Made by a program: the position numbers and the translations under genes. Positions 42,576 through 55,556 of a DNA stretch of 64,000 bases are shown here, piece after piece. Under the pieces are notes generated by a model. That model was not told where the DNA came from. It saw nothing but the letters and a program-made list of their open reading frames with translations, and made no database searches. Positions within the stretch are counted from its first letter, which is position 1. Each line of letters begins with the position of its first letter. Source of the DNA: Pseudoalteromonas xiamenensis (GTDB taxonomy: Bacteria > Pseudomonadota > Gammaproteobacteria > Enterobacterales > Alteromonadaceae); NCBI RefSeq assembly GCF_030994125.1, contig NZ_CP099917.1:2136501-2200500 (forward strand), read 5' to 3'.

Positions 42576-43816
42576 ATGGCTCCTTTCATGCTGTAAAATG
42601 GTTCAAATAACCACTCAAAAAGTGTGCGACTATCAACCATAATGTCGGCTTCTAATAGCATTCCTGCTTGCAATGGCACTGATGCGCCATAGGCTTTCGC
42701 ACTTTGTGAATCTAGTTTCACAATGACTTGGTATACAGGCTCTTGCAGACGCACAGGCACGGTCGCCTCTGTTGGAAGGAGAATGGATTTAGACACTTTT
42801 ACAATTTCCCCTTCATAGATCCCAAAACGTTGATATGGAAACGCTTGATAACGGATCCGTGTAGATTGGCCAGTTTGCACAAATCCATAAGCACGCGTAG
42901 GAACAAACAGCACCGCTTCTAAATCCGAGTCTGCTGGGAGAATCGTCATCACTGGTGTCGAGGGCTGAACGACCATGCCAGGCTTTATTTGCAAATTAGA
43001 GACGATGCCATCTCGCAGGCTCCGCACTTCAAAGCTTTGTTGTGCGACAGCTTGTGCCAATTGTTGATTAATGTTTGCCAACTGCGACTGCAACTGCGAT
43101 AACGCTTCCTCTTCTTGGATAGGCATTTGAGTATTTTCAAACTCGAGTTGGCTGACTTGCTCTTCTAAGCTAAAGATACGACTTTGTAATTCCTGCTTTT
43201 GCTGCTGCAATGCCAACAAATTATCCGTTAGACTTTGATAATCGGTCTGTGAAACAAAGTTTTGCTTCATTAGAACGGTTACGTCTTCTACTCGTTTCTT
43301 ACTTAATAATTCACGTTCAGAGAGTAATTGGTGTTGCTTTCTCGTTTGCTCTAACTGCAACTTCGCTGAGGCGATTTGTGAGACAAGTTTGTCTTTATTT
43401 ACGGAAAACAATTGCTTTTGATTGACTAAATTGACTTCGAGTAACTGTTTTTGTTTTCCTAGCTCTTCGCTAATAAACACATTCATGTCTAATCCGGTAT
43501 TGAGCAAACGTTCCATCCGCACCCGCGCAAGAAGCTGGCCCTTACGAACATGCTGGCCTTCTTCAACGAGCAGCTCATCAATGGTGCCCATATTAATCGG
43601 ATAAACTTTGCTCAACCCTTGAGAAGGTTGTAGGTAACCTGCAACCACTTCTTTACGATGATATTCACCCAAGAATAGATAACTGCAGGCAATCACCACA
43701 ATGGCCACAATGAGTGCCAATATCCAATTGAACGACATGTGTGTCGCGATAGTCACTTCACCATCTAACTTTTGTCCTTGATGTTGGATGGCTTCTTTAC
43801 GAAATAAATCAGACAT
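42572..43816 (-). CDS. HlyD-family periplasmic adaptor, copy 2
   Basis: 414 residues, the same length as copy 1. One membrane segment (about 30-52), lipoyl half-motifs (IDELLVEEGQHVRKGQLLARV and RDGIVSNLQIKPGMVVQ), a long coiled coil (about 100-250) and a C-terminal beta domain (TRIRYQAFPYQRFGIYEGEI). It starts inside the stop codon of the SnoaL-like gene (TAATG), so the three genes are translationally coupled. Confidence 0.92.
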   Translation of the reverse strand: MSDLFRKEAIQHQGQKLDGEVTIATHMSFNWILALIVAIVVIACSYLFLGEYHRKEVVAGYLQPSQGLSKVYPINMGTIDELLVEEGQHVRKGQLLARVRMERLLNTGLDMNVFISEELGKQKQLLEVNLVNQKQLFSVNKDKLVSQIASAKLQLEQTRKQHQLLSERELLSKKRVEDVTVLMKQNFVSQTDYQSLTDNLLALQQQKQELQSRIFSLEEQVSQLEFENTQMPIQEEEALSQLQSQLANINQQLAQAVAQQSFEVRSLRDGIVSNLQIKPGMVVQPSTPVMTILPADSDLEAVLFVPTRAYGFVQTGQSTRIRYQAFPYQRFGIYEGEIVKVSKSILLPTEATVPVRLQEPVYQVIVKLDSQSAKAYGASVPLQAGMLLEADIMVDSRTLFEWLFEPFYSMKGAI

Positions 43817-44166
43817 TACAACACCATTGATTCAGGTAGAGGGTTGCTGCTGTATACACACCAGTTGTCATCCGATTTAACCAAAGTATGGATATTGCTC
43901 GAACGCTTTGTACGAGTTTCTCCTTCAATCGTGGCTTCAAACACTAATTGATCACGCACAATAAGAAGCTCGTCTTGTTTTGCAAGTAACGAGACATCCA
44001 TCAATTTCAATTCAAAGCTGAATTGTTTTCGCATCGCCTCAAATTGCTGCTTGTTCGTTTCGCCAAGTGGCGAATTGGGAAAATAAAAAGCATCAAGATC
44101 AGCGAGGTCGCCACGACTTATTACTGAATAGTAGTTGTCAAAATATTCTCTCAACGTCATTGCCAT
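43816..44166 (-). CDS. SnoaL/NTF2-like small protein in the exporter operon
   Basis: 116 residues from the ATG at 44166, seven bases after AAGGTG. It begins with an NTF2-like helix (MTLREYFDNYYSVISRGDLADLDAF) and continues with curved beta strands ending WCVYSSNPL. NTF2-like folds serve as small-molecule enzymes or binding scaffolds. It leads the HlyD/C39 operon, so a role in peptide maturation or export is possible; this is inferred from position alone. Confidence 0.65.
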   Translation of the reverse strand: MAMTLREYFDNYYSVISRGDLADLDAFYFPNSPLGETNKQQFEAMRKQFSFELKLMDVSLLAKQDELLIVRDQLVFEATIEGETRTKRSSNIHTLVKSDDNWCVYSSNPLPESMVL

Positions 44167-44932
44167 CTTAGTCACCTTGCCTCACGCCTTCTTATCGTTG
44201 TTAAAACTTGTCCGTTGTATCGAACGTCTTGTTGGTATATTGGCGAAACGAGCAACGAAAATCAAAACCTGAAAAAAATGATTTTTTCTTTTATTTTCTT
44301 ACAGTTAAGATTAAATATTATCTTGAGATATTGACAATCTTTGCTTTAATTAGAAGCTTTAAAGGAGTGAAAACCGAAATTGATAATCCTCTCGAGGCAA
44401 ATTATTATTTCACTGAGTGAAAGAGTTCAAATTGAGCGGTGCGGTCACCCTACAACTCAGTTTCGATATGGTGAAATGGATGTGCCTTCAGTGAGTAAAG
44501 GGGCAATGCGAAGAACGAACCGATGTCCTACTGCAGAACATACATTGGATGTGATGTTTATGGTTCACGCTCTCCATCAAGTTCTATCGTTCAATAGTTC
44601 ATGCCGAACCCGATAAATATCCTCTTGCTCCATTAAATGAAGATCAAAAGGCGGGGGCACTTCTTGATTTATGCTGGCAAGACGAAATACAAAGGGACTT
44701 TTGGGCAGTAACGAATGTATAGCCGTTGAATTTCAATCCCTCCGCAATTGAAAATACAGTGATGGTATATCATGTTATTGCACCAGAATACCAAAAGAAG
44801 TCTTTGCAGAAATAAGGGATTTTCCCAATTGAGACATAAATTTAGTATCTGAAAAGATGTATTTTAATTAGGGTATTTGTGGGGTTTGAAAATGGGGAAT
44901 AACATAAAAAGGATATTGAAATATCTGGGCTA
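44167..44932. other. Gap upstream of the second exporter operon, with a possible gene relic
   Basis: No intact gene. On the plus strand about 44554-44719 an open stretch reads FYRSIVHAEPDKYPLAPLNE and QDEIQRDFWAVTNV before a stop, with protein-like composition but no start codon. It may be a decayed gene. The promoter of the SnoaL/HlyD/C39 operon should lie in 44200-44350. Confidence 0.3.
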
Positions 44933-45433
44933 CTAGTTTAGCCCAGACGTTTCACAATGTTCATGCATGGCCTGCATGGAAAGATGCTTAAACTCGTTCA
45001 ACCGCTCGTTTCCTGCGAGCTCTCCTTGAAAAAACATCCAATTTCCTTGCTTACGCACAAAGGTTACTTCTACCGCGCGACCATCAATACACAGCTTTGA
45101 TAAACTACCTACTTGAAACTGCGTAGTGTCATCCGCCAGCACACCTTGAATGATATTCGGTTTTATGCCAACCAATAACTCACCTTCATCAAAGGACTCT
45201 TTTTTTATAACCTGAAAGGCAGAGCCTGAAAATGAAGCGACTATAGTTTTATGCTTTCCTTTTGTATCACAATAGCTTAAAACCTTATCATTGATTTGAA
45301 CTTCGTCATCTATATCAATAAACCTCTGAATACAATTTCCCTTTTCCGAAGCATAAATATACTCATTTTGAGGTTCAATCAGTGTAGGTGTGCTACTCAC
45401 CAATGCCATGTGTAGAATTATATTGCTCAGCAT
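44933..45433 (-). CDS. Small protein with lipoyl-like hairpin, unknown function
   Basis: 166 residues, start chosen for the GGAGG site upstream. A short hydrophobic N-terminus (about 1-13) is followed by a region with the pattern of lipoyl/biotinyl halves: IDIDDEVQINDKVLSYCDTK then ASFSGSAFQVIKKESFDEGE (LLVGIKP), similar to HlyD-type adaptors but without a coiled coil. The C-terminal part contains four Cys in total. It lies 48 bp downstream of the orphan GG precursor at 45482, so they may be cotranscribed. Function unknown. Confidence 0.5.
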   Translation of the reverse strand: MLSNIILHMALVSSTPTLIEPQNEYIYASEKGNCIQRFIDIDDEVQINDKVLSYCDTKGKHKTIVASFSGSAFQVIKKESFDEGELLVGIKPNIIQGVLADDTTQFQVGSLSKLCIDGRAVEVTFVRKQGNWMFFQGELAGNERLNEFKHLSMQAMHEHCETSGLN

Positions 45434-45481
45434 AGCCTATTGCCTCCATTCTTGAGCAGCAGTCATCTCCCTACAATAAAA

Positions 45482-45628
45482 TTATGCCTGTGTTCGTGAA
45501 GGCTCTGTTTTCGTTGAGTGCGAGATATCTTCAAGTCCACCACCAATTTTGTGTGTGTGTTTAGCATTAATTAGTGACGCATCAGAAAGTTGCTTTAGTG
45601 ATTTCTTTTTAAGAGTCAATTTAAACAT
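45482..45628 (-). CDS. Orphan GG-leader peptide precursor, Ser/Thr-rich core
   Basis: 48 residues: basic leader MFKLTLKKKSLKQLSDASLI then NAKHTHKIGGG, core LEDISHSTKTEPSRTQA with five Ser/Thr and no Cys. It is 5.3 kb away from the main array. AAAGGAAA precedes the ATG. A dehydrated or ATP-grasp-modified product is conceivable. Confidence 0.72.
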   Translation of the reverse strand: MFKLTLKKKSLKQLSDASLINAKHTHKIGGGLEDISHSTKTEPSRTQA

Positions 45629-46215
45629 TGTGTATTTCCTTTTAATTAAAGTTGGTATTTCGTTTTGTGTTATTTCGTTTAACTGACTACAAAGTTACCG
45701 ACTAAAATCAAAATAGACTAGTTATCAAACCTTATAAATCATCATAATTTTTAAAGGTAAGTTATTGTTTTTAAAATTGTTGTAATAACATTATTACTTA
45801 ATGAGATATAAGTGTTGATTTTTTTCTTGGTTTGATAGATTAATGACTCCTTATTACATCTGCATTTCTCGCATTTGTATTGCCCAAAGCACCGCCATGC
45901 TTTGGGCGTTTCTTAGATTTTCTCTCATTCTATACTCGAAATTCTGCTTTCCTATGCTTTTATTCTCGATGAATTGACTTTGTCGTACTTTAAAGAAGCG
46001 TATTGTTCGTAGCGATTTAGATTCACCGAATTCCCATACTTTCATGCCTTTATGAACAATGAAACTGACTAAGGGACTCACGTGATATAAGCCATTGGCT
46101 GGATATTATTAGCAGGGGATTCGAAGTAGGTGTGAGCAAATGACGAGCAGAAAAAGGAATAAGGAGGTATAGAGGCACAAGTAGATACAGCCTCTATACA
46201 CTAAATAGCCGAGCG
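45629..46215. other. Gap between the orphan precursor and the ToxR-like regulator
   Basis: AT-rich; one 75-codon minus-strand frame at 45854-46081 has no ribosome site and no recognisable motif. I see no convincing gene. The promoter for the 45482/44933 genes must be near 45650-45800. Confidence 0.35.
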
Positions 46216-48339
46216 TTACTGTTCAGGCATCGCCATTAACATTAGATTTGAACGAGTTTCAACTGTTCCAATATACAGCTTATTGTCCGAAGAAGACCAT
46301 TCAATGCTCGTAATTAACTTATCAACAAATTGGCTTATCTTCGATAATGAGAGCGTTTGATTAGCCAAATCCAACTGGTACAGTCCATAACCATCACTGT
46401 ATAAGAGTTCATTTCCTTTGATAGTGAAAAGGTGTTTGTAGGTTTTATTTTCGAAACCGGATAATTCAAACTCATTTTCAACATCAAACGAAGCGTTGAG
46501 TACCTCTAACTTGTTTTCAGAATTAAAGATAACGTATTTATCATTACCAATAAAACCAAACCACTGAAGATTGTTCACGGGAAAACTAATGAGCTGATTC
46601 GTTTTTGTTTCATAAAGTACAGATGTACTTGGAGCCCGCACATCTAAATGCATAATCAGCCCCAAATAGCCTTCTTTTGCGTAGAAGGCGTCCACAATAC
46701 TTTCTTCCAGCAACTTCTCCTGAACAATAGTACCGGTACTGATATCAAGTTGCTTAATAAAGTGCTCACCTATCAAAAACAAACTTTGATTATCATCACC
46801 AAAAATAAGTTGCTTTACCCCTTTGGTATCCGTATTGATTGTCGTTCTTTGATCACCCTTAACTAAAACAATGCTTCTATTCATCTTCGACCCTGCAAGG
46901 TAGGCTTGCGTGGAATTACGGCTAGTAAACGCAAACTCCTTTATGTCATTGGTCGCAAAGCTCGTTACTTGTGTGGAATCAATGTCCATTACGTATATGT
47001 CCCACTCTCTAGGTTCGGTAAACGCGAGTACGCGCATATCAGACATTAAAATGGCGTAATAGAAATCTTCGTTCGAGAGAGGTATAACGGCTTCAATTGC
47101 ATTCTTGTTAGAAATGTCATACCGGAAAAACTTATTTTCAATACCATTAAACCAAGCCAAGAAATGGCCATCAACGATGTTTGCAGCCCAAATTCTTTGA
47201 GACTGGACAGCAAGCTTTTGGGCTTCCATACCTTCAATATCAGTAACAAAAAGTTCCGATTGATCTAGTTGAACGCGCTCGAAATAGAGCTTTTCATTTT
47301 GCGCATCAAAATATAGTAATTTGTCCCCAAACGAGTTCACGTTTGGCGATGTTATCTGAAATTCATCGCCCGTTTTCAGGTCACGAAGTACTAATACGGA
47401 TAATTCCGGATTACCACGGTAGCCATATCGTTCATAGATTAGCTTATCGTTGAAACCTGCGACCATCAGCTGATTAGGATCGCACTCCATGACCTTTTCA
47501 TGTTTATGTTCCGGTGCAGTGTAATCCATTTGCCACAGTTCACATTGCCGATTGTCACCGGCCTTAAAAGACATGTAATACAATACATTTTTTGTTGAAG
47601 ACCACCCTAACGCTTCAAGCTGTTTACCTGGTAAAGCCACTTTATCCTCTTTCCCAGAAGCTAAATCTCTAAGAATAAGATGTTGATCCTTTGAATTTTT
47701 TGGAACATAAGAGAAAGCTAATTTGTGTTGAGAAGGATGTAATTTGGGCAGGAAATAGTTACCTTCCAGCCAAGATAAAATGTTCTCTCGATATTTAACT
47801 GTAATGTCCGATGCAATAATTGGCTGAGGCTCATTTTTGACTAACGCAGTTTGAAAATACACCGCTAAACATACGACAAACAACAAAACACTTGCCGCGA
47901 TGTAATACCAATGATTTGAACTTGCTGTCTTTAATTCATTTTGAGGACGAGATTCAGAAATGTTGGGGGTTACATTGGCAGTCACGACAACATCATGATA
48001 TACGATGTCGCGTTCAAGAAAGAAACTATAACCTTTGCGGTAATGTGTTTTTATGACAATACCACGTTGCTTATTGGATTTAAGTACTCGCCTTAGCTCA
48101 GACATCGCGCGGTTAATCGCGTTGTCATCGACATACTTCTGACACCAAACATCATCAACCAAATCTTGTCGGGTCACTATTCGGTCATTATTGATCATTA
48201 AATAGCACAAAATCTTGAACAACAAAGGTTCAAGTTCTCGTTCGTGCTCACCATCGTTTATCGTTTGCCTCTTAGGATCTAATACCCAAGCGCCAAACTT
48301 CACTTCTTTTACGGTTCTTGAAAAACTGACTTCATTCAT
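46216..48339 (-). CDS. Membrane-bound ToxR/CadC-type regulator with beta-propeller sensor
   Basis: 707 residues. The N-terminal OmpR-type winged helix (about 15-110) includes DRIVTRQDLVDDVWCQKYVD, NAINRAMSELRRVLKS and the wing THYRKGYSF. A single transmembrane segment (about 147-166, YYIAASVLLFVVCLAVYF) leads to a large periplasmic domain (about 185-705) of repeated WxSxxNxLYY-like strands, resembling a TolB/WD-type beta-propeller. Such proteins sense an extracytoplasmic signal and bind DNA directly from the membrane. Lying at the edge of the precursor region, it is the best candidate local regulator; its targets are unproven. Confidence 0.85.
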   Translation of the reverse strand: MNEVSFSRTVKEVKFGAWVLDPKRQTINDGEHERELEPLLFKILCYLMINNDRIVTRQDLVDDVWCQKYVDDNAINRAMSELRRVLKSNKQRGIVIKTHYRKGYSFFLERDIVYHDVVVTANVTPNISESRPQNELKTASSNHWYYIAASVLLFVVCLAVYFQTALVKNEPQPIIASDITVKYRENILSWLEGNYFLPKLHPSQHKLAFSYVPKNSKDQHLILRDLASGKEDKVALPGKQLEALGWSSTKNVLYYMSFKAGDNRQCELWQMDYTAPEHKHEKVMECDPNQLMVAGFNDKLIYERYGYRGNPELSVLVLRDLKTGDEFQITSPNVNSFGDKLLYFDAQNEKLYFERVQLDQSELFVTDIEGMEAQKLAVQSQRIWAANIVDGHFLAWFNGIENKFFRYDISNKNAIEAVIPLSNEDFYYAILMSDMRVLAFTEPREWDIYVMDIDSTQVTSFATNDIKEFAFTSRNSTQAYLAGSKMNRSIVLVKGDQRTTINTDTKGVKQLIFGDDNQSLFLIGEHFIKQLDISTGTIVQEKLLEESIVDAFYAKEGYLGLIMHLDVRAPSTSVLYETKTNQLISFPVNNLQWFGFIGNDKYVIFNSENKLEVLNASFDVENEFELSGFENKTYKHLFTIKGNELLYSDGYGLYQLDLANQTLSLSKISQFVDKLITSIEWSSSDNKLYIGTVETRSNLMLMAMPEQ

Positions 48340-48431
48340 AATAGCAATAGATTTGTAACGTTTAGTAATCTACACCTAGCATCATTCTAACGATTTTTCC
48401 GATATTTAAAACAGTTTACAATATATGAGGC

Positions 48432-48462
48432 AAAAAAAAACCCGCTCTGTGAGCGGGTTTTT
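48432..48462 (-). terminator. atp operon terminator
   Basis: CCCGCTC, loop TGT, GAGCGGG, followed on the minus strand by a run of nine T, 16 bp after the atpC stop. Confidence 0.95.
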
Positions 48463-48477
48463 CGATTAAGTGTAAGC

Positions 48478-48894
48478 TTACTTACGTAGCTGGCTGATGA
48501 TACGTAGCTGAGCAACTGCTTCTGCAAGCTGTACCGCAGCTTCGTGGTAGTCAAGCTCAGAGGCATTCGATGATGCCATCTGCGCTTCAGCTTCGCGCTT
48601 TGCCGCTTCAGCGGCTTGCTCATCAAGATCTTCGCCACGCATTGCAACGTCTGCAAGTACCGTTACGCCTTTTGGAAGAACTTCCAGCGTACCACCTGCA
48701 ACGTAGACGATGTTTTCTGCACCGTCTGCTGTTACGTAACGTACCATACCAGGCTTCAGGGTGGTCAATAGTGGCGCGTGACCTGGGTGGATACCCAATT
48801 CACCTTCACTACCAGTCACTTGAATCGAAGCAACATCACCTGAAAACAGGCTTTTTTCAACGCTTACGACATCAAGATGTACAGTCATTGTCAT
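48478..48894 (-). CDS. atpC: ATP synthase epsilon subunit
   Basis: 138 residues: N-terminal beta-sandwich ([38 protein letters not shown]) and C-terminal helical hairpin (from about 90). It couples the F1 central stalk and inhibits ATP hydrolysis. Last gene of the atp operon. In related chromosomes glmU usually follows; here the precursor and secretion region intervenes. Confidence 0.97.
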   Translation of the reverse strand: MTMTVHLDVVSVEKSLFSGDVASIQVTGSEGELGIHPGHAPLLTTLKPGMVRYVTADGAENIVYVAGGTLEVLPKGVTVLADVAMRGEDLDEQAAEAAKREAEAQMASSNASELDYHEAAVQLAEAVAQLRIISQLRK

Positions 48895-48907
48895 AACGAC
48901 CCCCTAA

Positions 48908-51186
<2,279 letters not shown>

Positions 51187-51235
51187 GACTCTTTCTCCGA
51201 ATCAGGGTGAGTGTTGCCACTCACCTTTTAATACA

Positions 51236-52777
51236 TTACCAAGTTTGCGTTGCTTTGAACTTCTCAAGAAGTTCTTTTAACTTCGCTTCGATCTCGGCGT
51301 TGTAATCACCTGTTTCATTGATTTTAGCCATAAGCTCTGCGTATGTGCTGTTCGCGTAAGCAAGTGCTGCGGCTTCGAAGTCACCAATCTTGTTGATAGC
51401 AACGTCTTTTAGGTAGCCTTTTTCAGCTGCGAATAGCGAAAGCGACATGTCAGCAACAGACATTGGTGCGTACTGTTTCTGCTTCATTAGCTCTGTTACA
51501 CGCTCACCGTGTTCAAGTTGTGAACGCGTAGCATCGTCAAGGTCAGAAGCGAATTGCGAGAACGCCGCAAGTTCACGGTACTGAGCAAGAGCTAGACGGA
51601 TACCACCACCTAGTTTCTTAACGATCTTAGTTTGCGCTGCACCACCTACACGCGATACCGAGATACCAGCGTTAACCGCTGGACGGATACCTGCGTTGAA
51701 CAAATCAGATTCTAAGAAGATCTGACCGTCAGTGATTGAGATAACGTTAGTTGGTACGAATGCAGAAACGTCACCACCTTGAGTTTCAATGATTGGCAAT
51801 GCCGTCAATGAACCTGTTTGACCTTTCACTTCACCGTTCGTGTACTTCTCAACGTAATCAGCGTTAACACGTGATGCACGCTCTAGAAGACGTGAGTGAA
51901 GATAGAAAACGTCACCTGGGTAAGCTTCACGACCTGGTGGACGACGTAGTAGCAACGAGATTTGACGGTAAGCAACTGCTTGCTTTGACAAATCATCGTA
52001 TACGATTAGTGCGTCTTCACCGCGGTCACGGAAGTATTCACCCATTGTACAACCAGCAAATGGCGCTAGGAATTGAAGCGCTGCTGATTCAGAAGCCGAT
52101 GCTACTACAACGATAGTGTTTTCTAGTGCACCGTGCTCTTCAAGCTTACGAACTACGTTAGCGATTGTAGACGCTTTCTGACCGATAGCGACGTACACAC
52201 ACTTAACACCAGTCCCTTTTTGGTTGATGATAGCGTCGATTGCTAGCGCAGTTTTACCTGTTTGACGGTCACCGATAACAAGCTCACGCTGACCACGACC
52301 AACTGGGATCATCGCGTCGATTGACTTATAACCAGTTTGTACTGGTTGGTCTACCGATTGACGCTCGATTACGCCTGGTGCGATTTTCTCAACTGGCTCA
52401 AAACCGTCGTTTGCGATTGGACCTTTACCGTCGATTGGCTCACCTAGTGTGTTAACAACACGGCCTAGTAGTGCACGACCAACTGGTACTTCAAGGATAC
52501 GACCTGTCGCTTGTACTTTTACGCCTTCTTTAAGGTCAGCGTATGGACCCATAACTACCGCACCTACTGAGTCACGCTCAAGGTTTAGTGCGATTGCATA
52601 ACGGTTGCCTGGAAGCTCGATCATTTCACCTTGCATACAGTCAGCAAGACCGTGGATGCGGATGATACCGTCAGTAACAGATACGATTGTACCTTCGTTA
52701 CGAGCTTCACTTACAACTTCGAACTGCTCAATGCGTTGCTTGATCAGCGCAGAAATTTCAGTGGAATTAAGTTGCAT
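51236..52777 (-). CDS. atpA: ATP synthase alpha subunit
   Basis: 513 residues from MQLNSTEIS (AGAAGAG upstream; a longer start adds five residues). Walker [16 protein letters not shown] and the conserved SVGAVVMG and [20 protein letters not shown] segments are present. Non-catalytic nucleotide-binding subunit of F1. Confidence 0.98.
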   Translation of the reverse strand: MQLNSTEISALIKQRIEQFEVVSEARNEGTIVSVTDGIIRIHGLADCMQGEMIELPGNRYAIALNLERDSVGAVVMGPYADLKEGVKVQATGRILEVPVGRALLGRVVNTLGEPIDGKGPIANDGFEPVEKIAPGVIERQSVDQPVQTGYKSIDAMIPVGRGQRELVIGDRQTGKTALAIDAIINQKGTGVKCVYVAIGQKASTIANVVRKLEEHGALENTIVVVASASESAALQFLAPFAGCTMGEYFRDRGEDALIVYDDLSKQAVAYRQISLLLRRPPGREAYPGDVFYLHSRLLERASRVNADYVEKYTNGEVKGQTGSLTALPIIETQGGDVSAFVPTNVISITDGQIFLESDLFNAGIRPAVNAGISVSRVGGAAQTKIVKKLGGGIRLALAQYRELAAFSQFASDLDDATRSQLEHGERVTELMKQKQYAPMSVADMSLSLFAAEKGYLKDVAINKIGDFEAAALAYANSTYAELMAKINETGDYNAEIEAKLKELLEKFKATQTW

Positions 52778-52792
52778 TGCTCTTCTTCCCAA

Positions 52793-53326
52793 TTACGATT
52801 GTAGTGCAGTGGCTAAGCGATTTAGCTTGCCGCGAATTGATCCGTCAATAACTGTGTCGCCTGCTTTAATCACAAGACCACCTACAGTATTGGCATCAAC
52901 ACTACAATTCAGCTTAACTTTGCGTGCGAAACGTTTTTCTAGTGCTGTCACTAATTTAGCTTGCTGCTCAGCAGCAAGTTCAGTTGCAGAAACAACGTCA
53001 ACGTCGATTTCTTTATCATAGTCTGCTTTGAATTCAGCAAACAATTTAGCAACTGCTGGTAGTGCAACCAAACGTCCATTCTCAGCCATTACTTTAATCA
53101 AGTTTTGGCCATGCTCGTTGATTTGTTCTGCACAAACCTGAACGAATACGTCAGCTTGTTTTTGTGCAGAAGCGCTGCTTGCTAGAAACTGCGCTACTTG
53201 TTCATTTTTTGCAACTTCAGCTGCAAAGAACAACATATCGTTCCAGCTTTCTACAGCGCCCTTATCAACAGCAAACTCAAAAGCCGCTTTAGCGTAAGGA
53301 CGAGCGATAGTAGTCAATTCTGACAT
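52793..53326 (-). CDS. atpH: ATP synthase delta subunit
   Basis: 177 residues from [11 protein letters not shown]. The ATG two codons upstream is too close to its AGGAGG site, so this start is preferred. Peripheral stalk subunit with N-terminal helical bundle [16 protein letters not shown] and C-terminal [20 protein letters not shown]. Confidence 0.95.
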   Translation of the reverse strand: MSELTTIARPYAKAAFEFAVDKGAVESWNDMLFFAAEVAKNEQVAQFLASSASAQKQADVFVQVCAEQINEHGQNLIKVMAENGRLVALPAVAKLFAEFKADYDKEIDVDVVSATELAAEQQAKLVTALEKRFARKVKLNCSVDANTVGGLVIKAGDTVIDGSIRGKLNRLATALQS

Positions 53327-53342
53327 GCTCATACCCTCCTAA

Positions 53343-53813
53343 TTAAAGCTCAGCTACAAGTTTTTCAACGATGTCGCTGTGCGCGGCTACATTGATTTCA
53401 CGGCCTAAAATCTTTTCTGCGCCAGTAACCGCAAGAGAAGCTACTTGTTGACGTAGTTCTTCTTTAGCACGGTTACGCTCAGCTTCAACTTCAGAGTGAC
53501 CTTGAGCAATGATTTTCTCACGCTCTTGCTGACCACGGATAGTTTCCTCGTCAACAATAAGCGCAGCACGCTTTTTAGCTTGTTCGATGATTTCAGCCGC
53601 TTGCGATTTTGCTTCTTTAAGCTGCTCAGCTGCTTTTTGACGAGCAAGTTCTAAGTCTTTTTCAGCTTTATCAGAAGCGGCAAGGCCGTCTTCGATTTTC
53701 TTTTGGCGAGCTTCAATCGCACCATTTAACGGTGGCCATACATACTTCATGCAGAACCAAACGAAAACGATGAACGCGATTAATTCGCCTAGTAGAGTGG
53801 CGTTTAAGTTCAC
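53343..53813 (-). CDS. atpF: ATP synthase b subunit
   Basis: 156 residues: a single N-terminal membrane helix ([20 protein letters not shown]) and a long charged coiled coil. Dimeric peripheral stalk of FO. Confidence 0.97.
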   Translation of the reverse strand: MNLNATLLGELIAFIVFVWFCMKYVWPPLNGAIEARQKKIEDGLAASDKAEKDLELARQKAAEQLKEAKSQAAEIIEQAKKRAALIVDEETIRGQQEREKIIAQGHSEVEAERNRAKEELRQQVASLAVTGAEKILGREINVAAHSDIVEKLVAEL

Positions 53814-53870
53814 AACCGCTCCTCCTCAAATAGTTGTTCGACAAACAAATTGGTTTAATTAAACCAGCTA

Positions 53871-54125
<255 letters not shown>

Positions 54126-54166
54126 TTATTTAAAAATTAAAAGTAATGAATTTGTTTTATTGTGTA

Positions 54167-55036
<870 letters not shown>

Positions 55037-55417
55037 TTAATGATTAAAAAAAATCGATGTAAACCAGCTCACTACCGTCACGCTAATAAAACTCACAAAC
55101 AACCAAAGTGGTTCTACTTGCAATGTTTTAAACGCCACAATAAAAAGTAGAGCGGTTAACAAAAATTTTAGCCCAGCGCCTCGTTTAAACGATTTATGCA
55201 CTTGGTTTGCCTTACTCGCGCCCACATATCGGAAGGCGTAAACGGCAAATATTAAATTGGGAAGCACAGCAATCACTCCACCGGACAGAGCCGATAGGGC
55301 GGCTAAAGCTCCCCAACCAACAAAAACGATAACTGCGATGGCGAATGCCACGACGCCCTGAGATAAAACACCTTTTAATGCAGCTCTTCGATACGGGCTG
55401 GCTAACGATTGAGTCAC
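55037..55417 (-). CDS. atpI: ATP synthase protein I
   Basis: 126 residues, four predicted membrane helices, first gene of the atp operon. It is thought to assist c-ring assembly and Mg2+ uptake. Short charged N-terminus (SLASPYRRAALKGVLSQG). Confidence 0.9.
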   Translation of the reverse strand: MTQSLASPYRRAALKGVLSQGVVAFAIAVIVFVGWGALAALSALSGGVIAVLPNLIFAVYAFRYVGASKANQVHKSFKRGAGLKFLLTALLFIVAFKTLQVEPLWLFVSFISVTVVSWFTSIFFNH

Positions 55418-55556
55418 TTTTAGTTAACCTTCGATGGTGTAAAAATCAATCAGGGTATTAAAACTGGCGAAATTATACTTGTTTCTAGCGATTTTGCAAC
55501 TTGACTCGGTGGACAACGGTGCCATTTCGGCACCATTTTTGCCTATAAAATAAGCG

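Noticed and set aside
45854..46081. 75-codon minus-strand frame between the orphan precursor and the regulator
   Set aside because: No ribosome site, no recognisable domain, composition close to random.
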